NCBI GenBank assembly: GCA_001414345.1
Contig: LLCB01000183.1
Coordinates: 1 to 64,000 of the forward strand
DNA length: 64,000 bases
DNA from: Hymenoscyphus infarciens
Lineage: Eukaryota > Ascomycota > Leotiomycetes > Helotiales > Helotiaceae
Reading direction: 5' to 3'
Part shown: piece by piece, positions 32,357 to 47,779 of the stretch
Position numbering within the stretch: the first letter of the stretch is position 1
Layout: each line of letters starts with the position of its first letter
Made by a program: the position numbers and the translations under genes
The notes under the pieces: model-generated
What the model was told of the DNA's origin: nothing
Seen by the model: only the letters and a program-made list of their open reading frames with translations
The model's database searches: none

Positions 32357-33430
32357 ATGGCCCCGCACATAACATTCCGTCTCGTCTCCGCAGCCGAAGC
32401 CCCTCAAATAGCAGAAGGAACAATCCTGTTCCTCCCACCTAAAGAGGTGATACCCAAAGACGCGCATCTAGATGAGGAATTACAGGCTGGGGCGTTCAAT
32501 CACCCCATCGTCGTGATTTCCTGTCTGAAGAAAATGAACCATGACTCGGTTGTTGAGATCGCTATCGTACCTCCCCCCTCCCTTCCCCCCTCTTTAATTC
32601 AAAAATACAGGCTAACACGAGAGTAAGATGACATCCTTCAACAACACCCTCCTTCGAAAACACCTCGCGCAAAAAGGAATAAAAGTCTCAACCAACAGCA
32701 TCGCAGCCCAGAAATCAGGGTACCTCCGTGTCGTCACGGCGTCCAAACCTTATGCTACTGATACCCTGAAATTGCGGGGCGGAAAGGGGATGAAGAGGGA
32801 TTGTTCGTATGTTGGGGTGCGGAATAGCTATAAAGTGCAAGTCAAGGCTCTAGCGCTTTATGGGGGACAGAAGGAGGAGGTTGATGCTTATAGATTGACG
32901 GCGCATGCTACGAGGGCTGTTGTTGAGGGAGTGGGGACGTGGAGGGAGAAGGCGAGGGTCATTGAGAAGAAGGCCGAGAAGAAAGAAGTGAAAGAGTCGA
33001 TAGCTGTGACGAAGCCGGTGGAAAAGAAGGCTGCGAAAGTGAAGGAAAAAGAATCCAAGGACAACTCTAAGGCCATTGAGAAAGTAAAGGAGGTAAAGTC
33101 AAAGCCAGAAGCCAAGACTGCCAAATTACAGGTCGAGCCTAAGATCACCAAGAAAACTAAAACTGAACCAACACCAAAGAAAGATACCCGGAAAACTACC
33201 ACCAACAAGGTAACGAAAAAGGAAGCTCCTGCCACCACGCGAAGAAGAACCTCTTTAAGAATAGCAAAGTTGAATCAGAAAATGAAGAGGTTAGTAATAT
33301 AACGCTGCAAGCACAGAAACCCATGTCTGAACTGAGTTGGCATAGCAAAAATAGGACGAATGCTACTGCTAAGAAGAAAGCTACTGCGAAGAATGATGGA
33401 CGGAAGACCAAGAAGAAGAAATTGAGGTGA
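32357..33430 (+). CDS. Lysine-rich hypothetical protein
   Basis: Exons are 32357-32566, 32628-33289 and 33346-33430 (318 residues). The first intron uses a CTAAC branch and a GTAAG acceptor at 32627 so that IAI joins MTSFNN; the second joins AAGAG to CAAAAATAGG in frame and restores a basic tail. The N-terminal roughly 130 residues match a pattern common in fungal hypothetical proteins (GTILFLPP, AFNHPIVVIS, then TSFNN, YLRV). From about residue 150 it becomes K/E/T-rich and disordered (many KK pairs), ending KKKKLR. A nuclear or nucleolar protein is plausible but not shown. The ATG at 32357 has context CACAATGG; an in-frame ATG 33 bp upstream is weaker. Confidence 0.75.
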
Positions 33431-36734
<3,304 letters not shown>

Positions 36735-38532
36735 GGATCATGTTATATGGTTGGAGTTTTTCGAATGCAAAGCAGAAACTGCAGTAAGAGACGAGCTAAA
36801 TTGAGAGCTGTTTAACGCAACATACTTGTCTTTGCGGCATTTTTCTAGAGCAACGTGAACTGGTATATTTTATCTGACAATCAAATATTTGTTCAACTGT
36901 ACGCTGATCTCGCTAATTTCTGGGACTTTGTAGAGCAATTATTGATCTACCAATTCAACAAATATAAGAAGGTATTCCCACTGCTTATATAAGTCACCAA
37001 GAGTATCCACTAGAGTGGGAGTCTTATTTCGGGACAAGATTTTGGGAGCTCCTTGGTGGCTTCTTCTCTCCGATGAATTAGGTTTTAGGTTAACTACCTC
37101 TAGTAAAGATATTTCCTTTCTATGAGACTTTTTTTTACAGCCGTTGCAACTCTCTCTTAAGCTTGCTATTCTAGAATAGATAGCGTGTTACTATATTAAA
37201 ATACCGCTGCAGGAACGGTCACTTCTTTTAGCCTATCCCTTCTACACTTAAGCGGTTCTACAATAAAAAGTGCGGTCAAAGTGGGTATAGAAATAGTGGA
37301 ATTTGAGACTGAATTGCTTAGAATTTGAGTTCTAGAGAAGGGTGTTAAACATTTTTTTTCAGAACCGCTTAAGTGTGGGACGGAGAGAACTAAGAGAAAG
37401 CATCTCAAGGATCAGTGAGAGAGGGATAATAAAGAGGCTATTACTCTTCTTAGTGAATTAGAGTTAAGTTACTTAGAATATAGAGTAACTTAAAAGGAAA
37501 TTAAAGAGAATTAAGAAGACTTGAAAGAAAAGCTTTTAAATTAGAGAAAAAGAGATAGAGAAGAGAGTAAATCAGTTGGAAAAGAATAGATATAAGAAGC
37601 TATATAAGAAGCTATATAAGTAATTAAGTTATTAGTAAACTAGATAGTAATTAGTCTATAACGTCTAAAAGAAATACCTTATATAATTATTAGATAAACT
37701 CTACTATAATAGTTATTAGTATATATTTAGTAATAAGTCAAGTAATTTCAACTATTAAATTATCTTATTTAAGAAGTTTATAGGAATTAAGCTTATTAAA
37801 TATAGTTCTAAGAAATATATATATATATAAAGTACTATATACGTATCTAATTAACTATTATTTAATATAATTCTTCGAGAGATTATAAAGTAATAAAGTT
37901 TATTAAATATAGTTCTAAGACACTTAGGTATATAGAGCTCTAGATACTTATTTAATTAACTCTCTAATAATATAATTATTGAATAAGTTTAGAGTAATCA
38001 AGTAAACTAAATAGAGTTTTAAGATATAAATATATAAAGAGTAGTAGTTATCTAGTTAATTAACTATTCTTTAATATAATTACTTAAGAGCTTTTCAGGC
38101 AATGAAATTAATTAAGAGAACTTACTTAACAAGTATTATTACTTCTCTTTATAATTTTTTATATATAGAAAACATAAAAAGAACTGTAGCGAAAGAATTT
38201 GCGTCTAAGTTAGTGGCAGAGGGGTGCTGTTTTAAGGAGGATTAATGGGGTGAAAAGTGCAGGGGTCAGATAGCAACCGACTATACACTTTTCCTCTAAT
38301 TTCCACTCTATCGCAACGTAAGCAACACTGGATACACTCAATTTTGACTTGTTGCCCTACATTTTCAGTGTTTACCGCGTTCACCGCGTTTTTTCTAGTG
38401 ATCCAACGCGTGTAAGCAGTATAAAACCCTATGAATCCCCAACAAAGATCGGCTCGCTAACAAGCTACGCGTAGACTTGCACCAATCTGAACTTGTCAAG
38501 TTTTTGAGTTGAAAACCAGTGGTTCCTTCACA
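36735..38532. other. Intergenic region with AT-rich decay
   Basis: The first 400 bp are normal; 37430-38170 is strongly AT-rich with roughly 100-bp imperfect tandem stretches sharing TTATTAAATATAGTTCTAAG and TAATTAACT motifs. A 16-bp inverted repeat pair is annotated separately. No coding frame. The last 300 bp precede the F-box-like gene. Confidence 0.6.
37244..37376. repeat. Perfect 16-bp inverted repeat, possible mini-MITE
   Basis: ACACTTAAGCGGTTCT at 37244-37259 is the exact inverse of 37361-37376, with a 101-bp loop; the flanks are partly complementary too. It could be a tiny TIR element or a remnant of one; no target duplication is clear. Confidence 0.6.
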
Positions 38533-39823
38533 ATGGCGTCTCAACCTGGTGAAATGAACAATCGCGCATCGTCTGCAAGAGCTTTGCTGGGCCGATTTCG
38601 CTTTGCAACCAGAAAAATCAAATTCCCAAAGAGAAAATCATCTCGCATACAACCAAACCAACACAATTCGGATATCTCGTTGGTCTCCTGGGAAAATGGC
38701 GCTACAAAGAAGCAATCGTCGTACATTGAGAGATTGCCCACCGAGCTTCGCATGCAAATATTCGAGCACGCATTTGAGGACTACGAAGATAGCCTAATCT
38801 CTCCATTCGACCACCTCCCCTTTACCTACCCACCAGCGGCCCAAAGAAAAGGTGAATACTGGAAGGTGCCAATTCCTGCATTGGAAAGAGCTCTCGTGGG
38901 CCTACCAGTACTATATCGGGAATTCCTGGGCCTTAGATTGGAAAATTCTGTTTTTGTTGTGGTTGTTATGCCGGAAATGGTAGGACTTCCATATTTGGAT
39001 TTCCAAAAATCAGTGTCACCATTTGTTCGTGGAGGAATCAAGAACCTGGTTTTCATAGCCGGGTAAGTTCAAAGCTAGATTTGGAAATTTTACTGTTTAC
39101 TAACTGAATTTCAGCGATATGTCCATTCCTTTCCTTCCCTCGGTTAAAGCCTCGCTCGATTCAATGCTTATCCCAGAGCCAAATCCCTCTCAATATCCCG
39201 GAAAACCCAAGGTCGAAGCACTCCTCATGCCACAGCTCCTTAGTCTGGTTATTCTCTTCCCATTCCCCTCGAACATGGCCCTCGGAAACCAGATGACGCG
39301 TCTTTTAGACTACCCCCGCTATTGGACCTACCTTGGGGAGTCTCTCTGCCGCCTGATTTGGAACCATTCAATGGAAAACGACGGAGCCTATCCTCGGTAC
39401 TGGCGTGCCCGCTTGCACAGCTATTTTGAGGCTATGGAACTGCAATTCGGCGATGGGGAGCCCATTTTAACTGATCAACGTCTTCAACGCGTTCACTCGC
39501 TCGCACCATTGCTCCCAAGCATTAATTATGGGGTTGGGCTTTTAGGTCCTTTCAATACAGCAACTGTGGCTGGAAGACGGAGAATTTTTACGGTTGGGGG
39601 ATGGGTGGTTGCACGCCGAGTTAGGGTGCTTCCTAGGGGTACTGTTTGGCAGTGTGATGCTGATCAACTAAAGGATCTTGTTACCAGATGGCTTAGAGTG
39701 TATTCCTCTCCAAATACTGTTGGCAGTTTCCCTATTGTTGATGGTGATATCTTGAACTATGTTCTGGAGCCTCTATTACAGCATTTGGTCGGAGAGAGAC
39801 AATGGGGACTGGATAGTAGATAG
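38533..39823 (+). CDS. F-box-like hypothetical protein
   Basis: Exons 38533-39062 and 39115-39823 (412 residues); the 52-bp intron has GTAAGT, a CTAAC branch and CAG, and rejoins IAG to DMSIPF in frame. The ATG has context CACAATGGC. The N-terminal 60 residues are basic. The motif YIERLPTELRMQIFEHAFEDY near residues 64-84 resembles the LPxELxxxIF helix pair of fungal F-box-like domains; the rest (RALVGLPVLYREFLGLRLENSVFV, then long alpha/beta stretches) resembles the many uncharacterised fungal proteins of this class. A substrate-recruiting role in ubiquitin ligation is possible but unproven. It sits as an intact gene between two AT-rich decayed blocks. Confidence 0.75.
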
Positions 39824-40032
39824 AGAGATTTGTTTGTAGATCACGTTACTTATTGAATTATGTAAAAATATACCCACTTTGAATTCTCGTAACGATGCCT
39901 ATATCTCTCAAATATCTAGAGAAAGTTATACTACCTTTATTTTCGTACTAAATATCATGTCGAGAGTAGTTTCTATAGCGACGTTTATAGTGATAAATTA
40001 ACTAATCTATTTCAAATAAGTTCAATTCTTAA

Positions 40033-40243
40033 GAGTCTATTTAGCACGTATATAATTTAATTTAGATAGATAAGATTTGTATACGACTATAGAGTTAAAA
40101 GATACTCGTATATATCTTTATATAAATATTTAAAGAGAGTATAAGTAAAAGTACGTACTATAATATATACTAGCTAAACGTTATTATATATTATATAGTA
40201 TATTTATTAAAAAAGAACTAATATATATAAGCTAAAGAGGCTC
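40033..40243. mobile_element. 211-bp Harbinger-like MITE
   Basis: Ends GAGTCTATTTAGC and GCTAAAGAGGCTC are imperfect inverted repeats, flanked by TAA on both sides (40030-40032, 40244-40246). Same terminal pattern as the neighbour at 40280 but more mutated. Confidence 0.65.
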
Positions 40244-40279
40244 TAAAAGTACTTCTATTATAAATTATTCTTTAACTAA

Positions 40280-40731
40280 GAGCCTGTTTAGCTCGTATAT
40301 ATCTAGGATATATACTATTAAAAAACAAGAGATAATATATATATATATATACTAATTAAATATATATACTAGTATTTAGTATATATATTTAGAAGTGATA
40401 TAAATCCCTCGTTTAACCTCGTATATCTTAGTATATATATAAATAGGATATATACTACTAAAAAAAGATTTAGACTCTAGAGATATAAATCTTTAAAAGT
40501 TTATATAACTTCTATCTACTCTACTACCTAGTACTTATATACTACTACCTCTATAGCTCTATACTTTATATACTTATATATATACTAATATATATACTAC
40601 GAGCTAAACGATTACTTAATATATAAGAAATAATTAATAATATATATTAACTTATACGAGGTTATTATTTAGAGTATCTAGTTAGATATCTATATATATA
40701 TTTATATAATTTATACGAGCTAAATAGGCTC
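40280..40731. mobile_element. 452-bp Harbinger-like MITE
   Basis: Ends GAGCCTGTTTAGCTCGTATA and its inverse TATACGAGCTAAATAGGCTC (one mismatch), flanked by TAA duplications (40277-40279, 40732-40734). The TIR resembles that of the 14164-15324 element (GGGCCTGTTTGG). The interior is nearly pure A/T. Confidence 0.8.
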
Positions 40732-43005
40732 TAAAGAGAATCTATAACTTCACTTTTATAACTTTCTCTAAATAACTAAAATGTCTAATTTTTAAAATAT
40801 TATCTATTTATAAAACTACTTAAAATACTCTAACTTCTAAAACTATATAAAATCTAAAATCTTACTCTAGTAATTACTTTTATAAATATAAACTATTTAA
40901 CTTAGTTAAAATAATATACTTTCTTAATATAAAGTATTATATCTTTAGTCTAAAAAATAGAAGTTTATTTATATAAAAGAGTTTATCTATAAATATATTT
41001 TCTTTAATCTAACTTAAATAATTTAAAAGATTATATTTATATACGAGAAATATAATTATAATAATCTTAGTTACGTTGTCTTAAGAATAATTAAAGAATC
41101 TCTAGAAAACTAGAAAATTTCAAAGAATTTTATATATTAGCGTAGAATTTATAGATATCTTACTCTTTTTTCTAAATACTAATTAAAGAATAAATTTTTC
41201 TTAAAAAAGTTATTAAATAAAGAAGAATAAAGACTTATATAGAAATAATAAAGGTTTTAATAGTATAATTTCTTCTTTAAAGATACTAAAGTAATTACTC
41301 TACTTAAAATCAATAGAAGAGTTAAGAATATAAAAGAACTTTATAGTAGTATTAGAGGTATAGATAGATTAAGTTTCATCTGAAATCTAGCTAAGAAATA
41401 AATTTACTATAAATAAATAGAAGAAGTAAGAAGCTTAAAGCTTTTTATAAAAATAATAAGAAAGAGATAGTTTGCTTTCTATCTTAAATCCACTCTAGTA
41501 ACTACTTTATCTAAACTAAATCGTAGAATTTAGAAAGTTGAAGAGCTTTATAGGAATATTTCTAAGAAATAGACAGTTTGATAGGAATTCACATCCGCCT
41601 CGATTACTAAAGCGACTTTAAAACCTAATAACACTTATATCTGCTTTTAATATAAATGCGACCGCGAGAAATACGACTATAGATGTCGTCTCTACCTCTG
41701 TAAATATACGACTACCTGTTATTACACAGCTACTATTTACACTACTTAAAGTAGGTGCTATAGTAATATATAATATACTCGTGGTTAAGTAAGCTTAGGC
41801 TACTCTTAAACTCTTTAATTAGCAAGTACTCATCTCTTGCTATATTAAAGAAGGACGTGACTAAGAACCCTGGCATTGTTTTCAAGAGCGTCTTAATAGG
41901 TGACGTAAATCTTCTTAGAGCTGTCTAGTAGCTTTAATAAGAATATAAGAATTATCACACGTAAACTTATAACACGGCTTACCTTATTATAGGTGAGAAA
42001 GCTGATCGCAAAGTTTACGACGTAAACTTCCTCTTAAAGTTGCTTAAGCAACTACTTCACTTTAAATAGACAGAAGAATTACGATAGTCAAAGGCTTTCA
42101 TAGTGAAAAAAAGATAGAAATAGTAGAATTTCTATTTTGATTCTAAACTTTATTTTGCCGCTGGCTTCGCGCTGTATAAACGCAACCTAACACCCTTTAA
42201 TATAGGACCTATACTCACGTCTATTTCTCTATTCTTACTCTTTTTGTTGCTCTTAAGCTTTGGATCAGTCTTATCACGTGAGGAACAAGTCTTCTTAATA
42301 GAGTAGAAAAGCTAAAACACGCTAGAACAATGTAATTCAGGCATCTTTGTCAAGTATAATTGCATAAACTACAACGTACATTCCTTGTCTACGCGGGCTT
42401 AGAGTAAGAAGAGCGGCTAGTTTGATACTATATTCCTATATCTAGAGTGTTACGGCTTTATAGCGTTTTAAATTTCCTCGCCTAAACGCTCCTAGGCATT
42501 AGAATAAGAAAGGATACCCTGCTATATTAGAACATGATAGGATGGGATAACTCTACTTATAGGATATGATAAGAGTGGAAGGATAATTATAAAACAAGGA
42601 TTAGAGTAGATAGGAAGGCTAGAAAGAGGGGCTAGGATGAGAGAGGACCCCTATTATAAGAGATAAGACTACAAACGCCATCATAAGACGATCAAGAATA
42701 GGACCAAAAGACTTCGCTACACCTTCAAAGCAACTTTAATGAAAGATGAAGACACGCCCCATGTTCTTGAACCAAAAACATAGAATATAGACGACGTGGT
42801 TCCTCTTAAGAGCTTATATGAGGGTCAATTGTAGAGGTGAACATATAGCCAGCGGCATCAGGCCCTTTGAAATCCACACAAATCCACACTCTAGCACATT
42901 GACGGAAATGCAACCCGACGTACAATCTATTCATAACATCATATTTGTCTATCTATTGATCATGCTCACCCAAAGTGAGAAATTCTTAGGACTCATTTCT
43001 GCAAC

Positions 43006-44494
43006 TCATACATCAACCACAATGCTAACAGCTTCAGCGCCCTCTTCAACCATCCTCACTTCAACCCACCCCCCTTCCTCAATCCCGACAATCAACCCAT
43101 CGATACACACCCTCCTCCACTTCCAACTCTCCCCCTTCTCCAAGAACCGAATCTTAAAGCCCTCCACATCGTCATAACCAACCCCCTCCATCTCAACATG
43201 TTTCCCATCAACATATGCCGCCTTCATAATCTCCATAGTCGCGTCCCCACTTAAAGGACCAAAGTTTACGACCCGAAGGATTCCATCTAGTGGCTTGCTA
43301 GCCGGCGAAATAGTAAACGCCTTTTCCAGATTCGAAACTAGACTTGCTAGTACATAGCCATGCTCTTCCCTTGGCAATTTCTCCCCCTTCCCATTCTTGA
43401 AAAGTGTGATATCGGCGAGATATGTGTGAGGAAGGGTTTTATCTTCTGGGAACATGAGATCTTTGGCCACGAGCCCGAATCTCTTATCCCCGTATTTGCG
43501 GTACTCGACGGTATCGGAGTCTGCTACGAGTGTAGCGTGGAGTCCATAACTAGCCACCACCGCCCCGTATAATTTGTTGTTTGCAAGAGGTGTGGCTGTT
43601 TGTCCTTCATTCGTTAAGAGTCGTGAGCCGGGGGAGAACTCTGCTTGGAAAATGGGAAGAGGTTTTGAATAACCTTGGAGGAGCGTTCGGAGGGCTTGTA
43701 CGTATAACGAGGGGAGAGGCGATGGTTTGTGGAGGGAGTGGAAGAGCGCGTTGCCCGTTCCGAGGGGTATTTGACAGAGTGTTGGGGGAAGGTAATTACT
43801 AGTAAAACATTGTGTTAGCAATGAGGAGAACCCGGGGAACTGAATCCCACTCTCGACGATAATTCATGCTGTAGAGTTGTTCGTACCTTGATTTCTTCCC
43901 TTTCTCCAAAAGCCCATTTATAATATCAACTACCCCGCCATCCCCGCTGAGCAGCACAACAGTCTGACTCCGCCCTTCATTGGCACCCCGCAACAAACTG
44001 GTTTTCGCAAACTCAATAATTGATTCGACGCTTTTCGTTTGTACAACTTCGTATTGTGGCTCGCTCAATCCGATCGCTTCCAACACAGGGCGCAGTATTT
44101 CATCGAAGAAACCTTGCGCAAGACCTGTGCCCGATACGGTCGAGATAAGAATTGGTAGATGTGAAGAAGGTCCCAGATGTGGTGGCAGACCCTGAAATTG
44201 GTGTTTATTCAAGAATTCTTCCGGTAGGGATTTCGCTTTGGTGGTCTGGAGCTCGAAAGGCCGCAATTTCGTCTCTGGGTCTACGGGGATGGAGGGAGCA
44301 AGGCTGAGGATTGTATAGCGACGTTTGCTCAGGCGGATGCTGGTAACAGTTATTACATCCTCGTCCTTGATTTCGATCGAGTCTCCCTTCAATATGCCAT
44401 CGCTGTACGTAAATTGGACACCTTGTTCGTCGGTGGTGGTATCATCTTGAGCGGGTTTTGGGACATCAGAGCTGGAGAATTGTTGGGCCGCCAT
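43006..44494 (-). CDS. Sphingosine/diacylglycerol kinase-like lipid kinase
   Basis: Exons on the minus strand are 43887-44494 and 43006-43798 (466 residues), with an 88-bp intron inside the kinase domain. The DAGK-type catalytic core shows the ATP-binding LLSGDGGVVDIINGLL (SGDGG at 183-187), then IPLGTGNALFHSLH near 212-225. The second half carries the beta-rich C-terminal lobe (YGAVVASYGLHATLVADSDTVEYRKYGDKRFG). Such enzymes phosphorylate long-chain bases or diacylglycerol. The N-terminal roughly 100 residues are poorly structured with acidic runs. Compared with canonical sphingosine kinases the N-terminal lobe is shortened, so the substrate is uncertain. It is divergent from the P450 gene at 45.3 kb. 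Confidence 0.85.
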
Positions 44495-45339
44495 TTCTGC
44501 GACGAGGAGGGATTGTTTGATATTGATGCTTCATCGTGAGTATGAGCACGGAGGGAACCGAGGTAAGAGCAGGCGGGGTGGAGGTGTAAGCTGGACTGCC
44601 CGTGGGAGATGATTGCTGGTGTTGCCCAGTTGAAGTGCACTTGAAGTGGGGTGCTGAGATGACGCGATCCTCATATTCAGGTCAATTGAGTCTCCAAAAA
44701 AAGCTCCAAGTGCCTACCAATTTTACGACCATTCCTTTTTAAGTCAAGGAGCCATGTATATGGAATAATGAGGGGGGGGGGGGTGGTAATACTTGTGACT
44801 AGTCTGGATTGGGAAGTGGGTTGGGAGTCGTGACTACCCCCTTTATGTTCTCAACTCTACATTTCGGTATCAAGTCTCAAGGCAGGAACGACCTTCCTCA
44901 ACCAGTAGAACTTATTTCTTTTGATATTCTGATTTTTGCAGAAGTGCTTTTACTCTACGACAGTTTCCCCCTTTCTTTCTTCTGTTTTCATTGCTACGAC
45001 AAAAGCATTACCCCTCTATTTCTTTTCATTTATACTGGAATTCTTTCCCACCTTTCTTGGTCTTCTTTGAGCAGAAAAGTGCGAGGTTGTTCACTAGTCA
45101 AATGTCTATCTTCAAACCATCAATCACCCAGGCTATGTTGTACCACGCCTGACCGAACGTCCAGTCACCCCCAAAATGGAGACAAGGCTGTGTATATCCT
45201 ACCCTTATTCACCACAGCTTTTCAGTTCCAATGTTGTGGTCTAGCAGTTTAATCCTTGCATATATTATGCACCGTTTCCCCCATGCCTGTTTGCTTGTTC
45301 TGAACTGATCATCGTTAACTTGAAGTTAAGCATTTCAAG
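44495..45339. promoter_or_regulatory. Bidirectional intergenic region (kinase / P450)
   Basis: 845 bp between divergent starts at 44494 and 45340. It contains a run of G residues at 44772-44783. The 147-codon plus-strand frame at 44809-45252 has no domain and is regarded as accidental. Confidence 0.45.
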
Positions 45340-47139
45340 ATGGCAACCCAAATCACCCATCCTATCTTCATCTTACCCCTTTCTGCAGGAATATGTTACT
45401 GTGTTGGTAATGTTGTCTACAGACTATGGTACAGTCCTCTTTCAAGAGTACCGGGGCCGAAGTTGGCGGCAATAAATACTTGCTATGAGATGTACTTTGA
45501 TTTGATTCAAGAATCAAGATTTCCATGGCAAATCAAGACGGTATGCACTATCTCATGAAAACGGAACCAAACGTCTAATCATTTTTAGGCCCAATTGTAC
45601 GGATCGGTCCCAACGAGGTACATATTAATGACCCCAGTTATATTGACACCCATTTCTCTTCCAGCATCAAGTCAAACAAATACGCACCTCACCAACACCA
45701 ATTCGGAATCCCACACTCAACGTTCAGCACAGCGGACGCCGATTTACATAAAAAGCGTCGCAACGCACTCGGTCCATACTTCTCCAGACGCAGCATCATG
45801 GCCATCGAACCATTCTTGGAGACTAAAATCACAGAAGCCTGCGAAAATCTAAGAGAGCTCAAAGAAGCGGGTGCGCCGATCAACCTACGAACACTCTTCT
45901 TCTCCTTGACAGCCGATATCATAGTCGGATATACTCTCGGCCTTAAAAGCGAGTACCTTGGTTGCATGGACCCTGAAGACGGCCCCGAAGGCGACCCCTT
46001 CGATATGGAGAAGCACACAGGCATGCGATATTTCCACTGGTTTAAGCATTTGCCATGGTTATGGAGCCTTGCTCGAGGAACGCCGAAGATTTTCTTACCG
46101 GTTCTATTCAAAATCATCCCTGGACTTGGGATCACAGCCCGGTGGGAGCGCGAAAATCGACATATGGTAGGCGGTTGTCTCAAAAGGTTCGACCCGATGA
46201 TGAGTGATGCTTATGCTCACCGATTCATCATCCCTGATCTCTACTATAGCGATTTACCTAAACTCGAGAAGAAATATAGTCGACTGTGGCAAGAAGGTGC
46301 TGCTCTTATGGGTGCAGGCAAAGAAACGGTAGCTAACACCTTGGTAATAGCCTTCTATTACCTCTGTCTCCAACCATCAACCCGTTCTCGTCTAAAGCAT
46401 GAATTGGAGGAATGCATCCCCGATGCCAATGATTTCCCTTCTTGGGCTAAACTGGAGAAATTACCGTATTTGACGGCGGTCATCAAAGAGGCTTTACGTC
46501 TGGGCTATGGATCTTCCTCGAGATTTATTCGCGTCAATCCCACTGCGAGCACAGAGTTTAGAGGATTAACATTCCCACCCGGAACGGCGGTCTCTATGAG
46601 CGCGTTGTTACTCTGTGAACACCCCGATATCTACGAAAATCCGAAGGAGTTTTGGCCCGAGAGATGGTTGCAAGAGCACAACAAAAGTCTGGAATTATTC
46701 GTTTTTGGCAAAGGGCCGAGAAGATGTTTGGGCCAAAAGTAAGTTCCCACCACTTTCTTTTGAAATTGGGAGAGTAAATGCCAATGATGAGTTTTGTAGT
46801 CTTGCGTTTGCCGAGTTATATCTCACCCTCGCGACCATGGTGAGAAAATTTGCTTTCGAGTCATATGAGACGAATTTCTCGGATATAGAGGTTGTTTGTG
46901 ATGCATTTATGCCTTTGCCTAGGAAGGATAGCAAGGGGGTTCGGGTTAAGGTTTCTGGAACTTGGGTTGGGGGTAAAAAATCTGAGGAAGATTCTGGCGA
47001 AGAGGATGCTAGAACCAACATTAGAGAGCGAGGTTTGGAGGAATCGTATGTTGATGTTGAGTCGTCTTGCGAGGAGACCATGAGGGGAATGGTGAGCTCG
47101 GATGCAGAGCGTGGAGTTGGTGGTGGTAGCATTATTTAG
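45340..47139 (+). pseudogene. Cytochrome P450 with apparent frameshift at exon 1
   Basis: Exon 1 (45340-45540) encodes a membrane anchor and RLWYSPLSRVPGPKLAA. Exon 2 (45589-46738) opens with GPIVRIGPNEVHI, and exon 3 (46800-47139) completes it. All P450 hallmarks are present: MGAGKETVANTL (I helix), KEALR (ExxR), PERW, and FGKGPRRCLGQN (heme Cys). The first intron (GTATGC, TCTAATC branch, TTTTTAG) is clear, but exon 1 ends in phase 0 whereas exon 2 needs one preceding base. The expected roughly five residues (K-L-H-E-K/Y type) between QIK and GPIVR are missing, as if a 3n+1 deletion had removed them. The gene resembles TRI4/benzoate-hydroxylase-type fungal P450s, substrate unknown. It is either a recent pseudogene or uses a splice I cannot see. 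The C-terminal tail (Glu/Ser-rich, 60 residues) is unusually long. Confidence 0.75.
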
Positions 47140-47779
47140 CGGGTTTGTAGCAATCGTTGGGGTTGCGTTAACTATATGTGTCAGCGAATATATTTCTTAC
47201 TCCTCCACTTCTTCTCTTTCTTCGCCCCTTTTTTCTGTGACGAGTAGAGCAAATTTCATTTACAAGTGACGAGAATTGAAGTCGCTATTGTCGCCTCTCG
47301 ACTTAGACTGACCTCTTTCTGTGTTACATTCTGGTTGTTGAACTATCTGGGAACTACCGCTTTCTCACTTATTTAAAGTGAGGTGGTTTATAATGAGAAG
47401 AAGGTATGACCGGAATTGTGTTGCCTTAGGATTGCTAAATTGCCACACATGGTTTTATAACAAACTAATATCCCTTCCCTAGTACACCTTTTCGTCACGC
47501 TGCAATTGGAGGTCCTGTGAATATTATGGAGAGATATTTTAAAGTGCTTCTCTGAATTTAAGTATAACTCAAAATTTCTAGATGGTTGGTTTCAATTCAG
47601 TACTAATAATACCTTCGTTAATATTGCTGATACGATCTTGCACTTGATGAGCTTGAAGTATGTTACTTGACGCATTGTGTAGTACATGTGACTTCAACAC
47701 CTAGATAGCAAACGCTCTCAATAGCTGCCATATCCCACCATCAGAAATCCCTTCCAACACGACACTCAACGCGTTTCCG
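47140..47779. other. Intergenic region
   Basis: Region downstream of the P450. No gene or repeat recognised. Confidence 0.4.

Larger units (their letters stand above)
39900..42650. repeat. AT-rich RIP-like repeat island
   Basis: About 2.7 kb of very AT-rich DNA without open frames, containing at least two bounded MITEs. From 41600 to 42650 composition is intermediate and some GC-bearing tracts survive, suggesting an older or partly mutated element. Sequences at 42308-42320 and 42462-42484 resemble degenerate ends of the hAT-type MITE family but cannot be bounded. Confidence 0.8.

Noticed and set aside
42300..42490. Possible degenerate hAT-type ends (AAAGCTAAAACAC and GTTTTAAATTTCCTCGCC)
   Set aside because: The ends are in the wrong order for one element, and no target duplication is visible; too decayed to call.
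44809..45252. 147-codon plus-strand frame upstream of the P450
   Set aside because: No domain; lies in the shared promoter region of two divergent genes.
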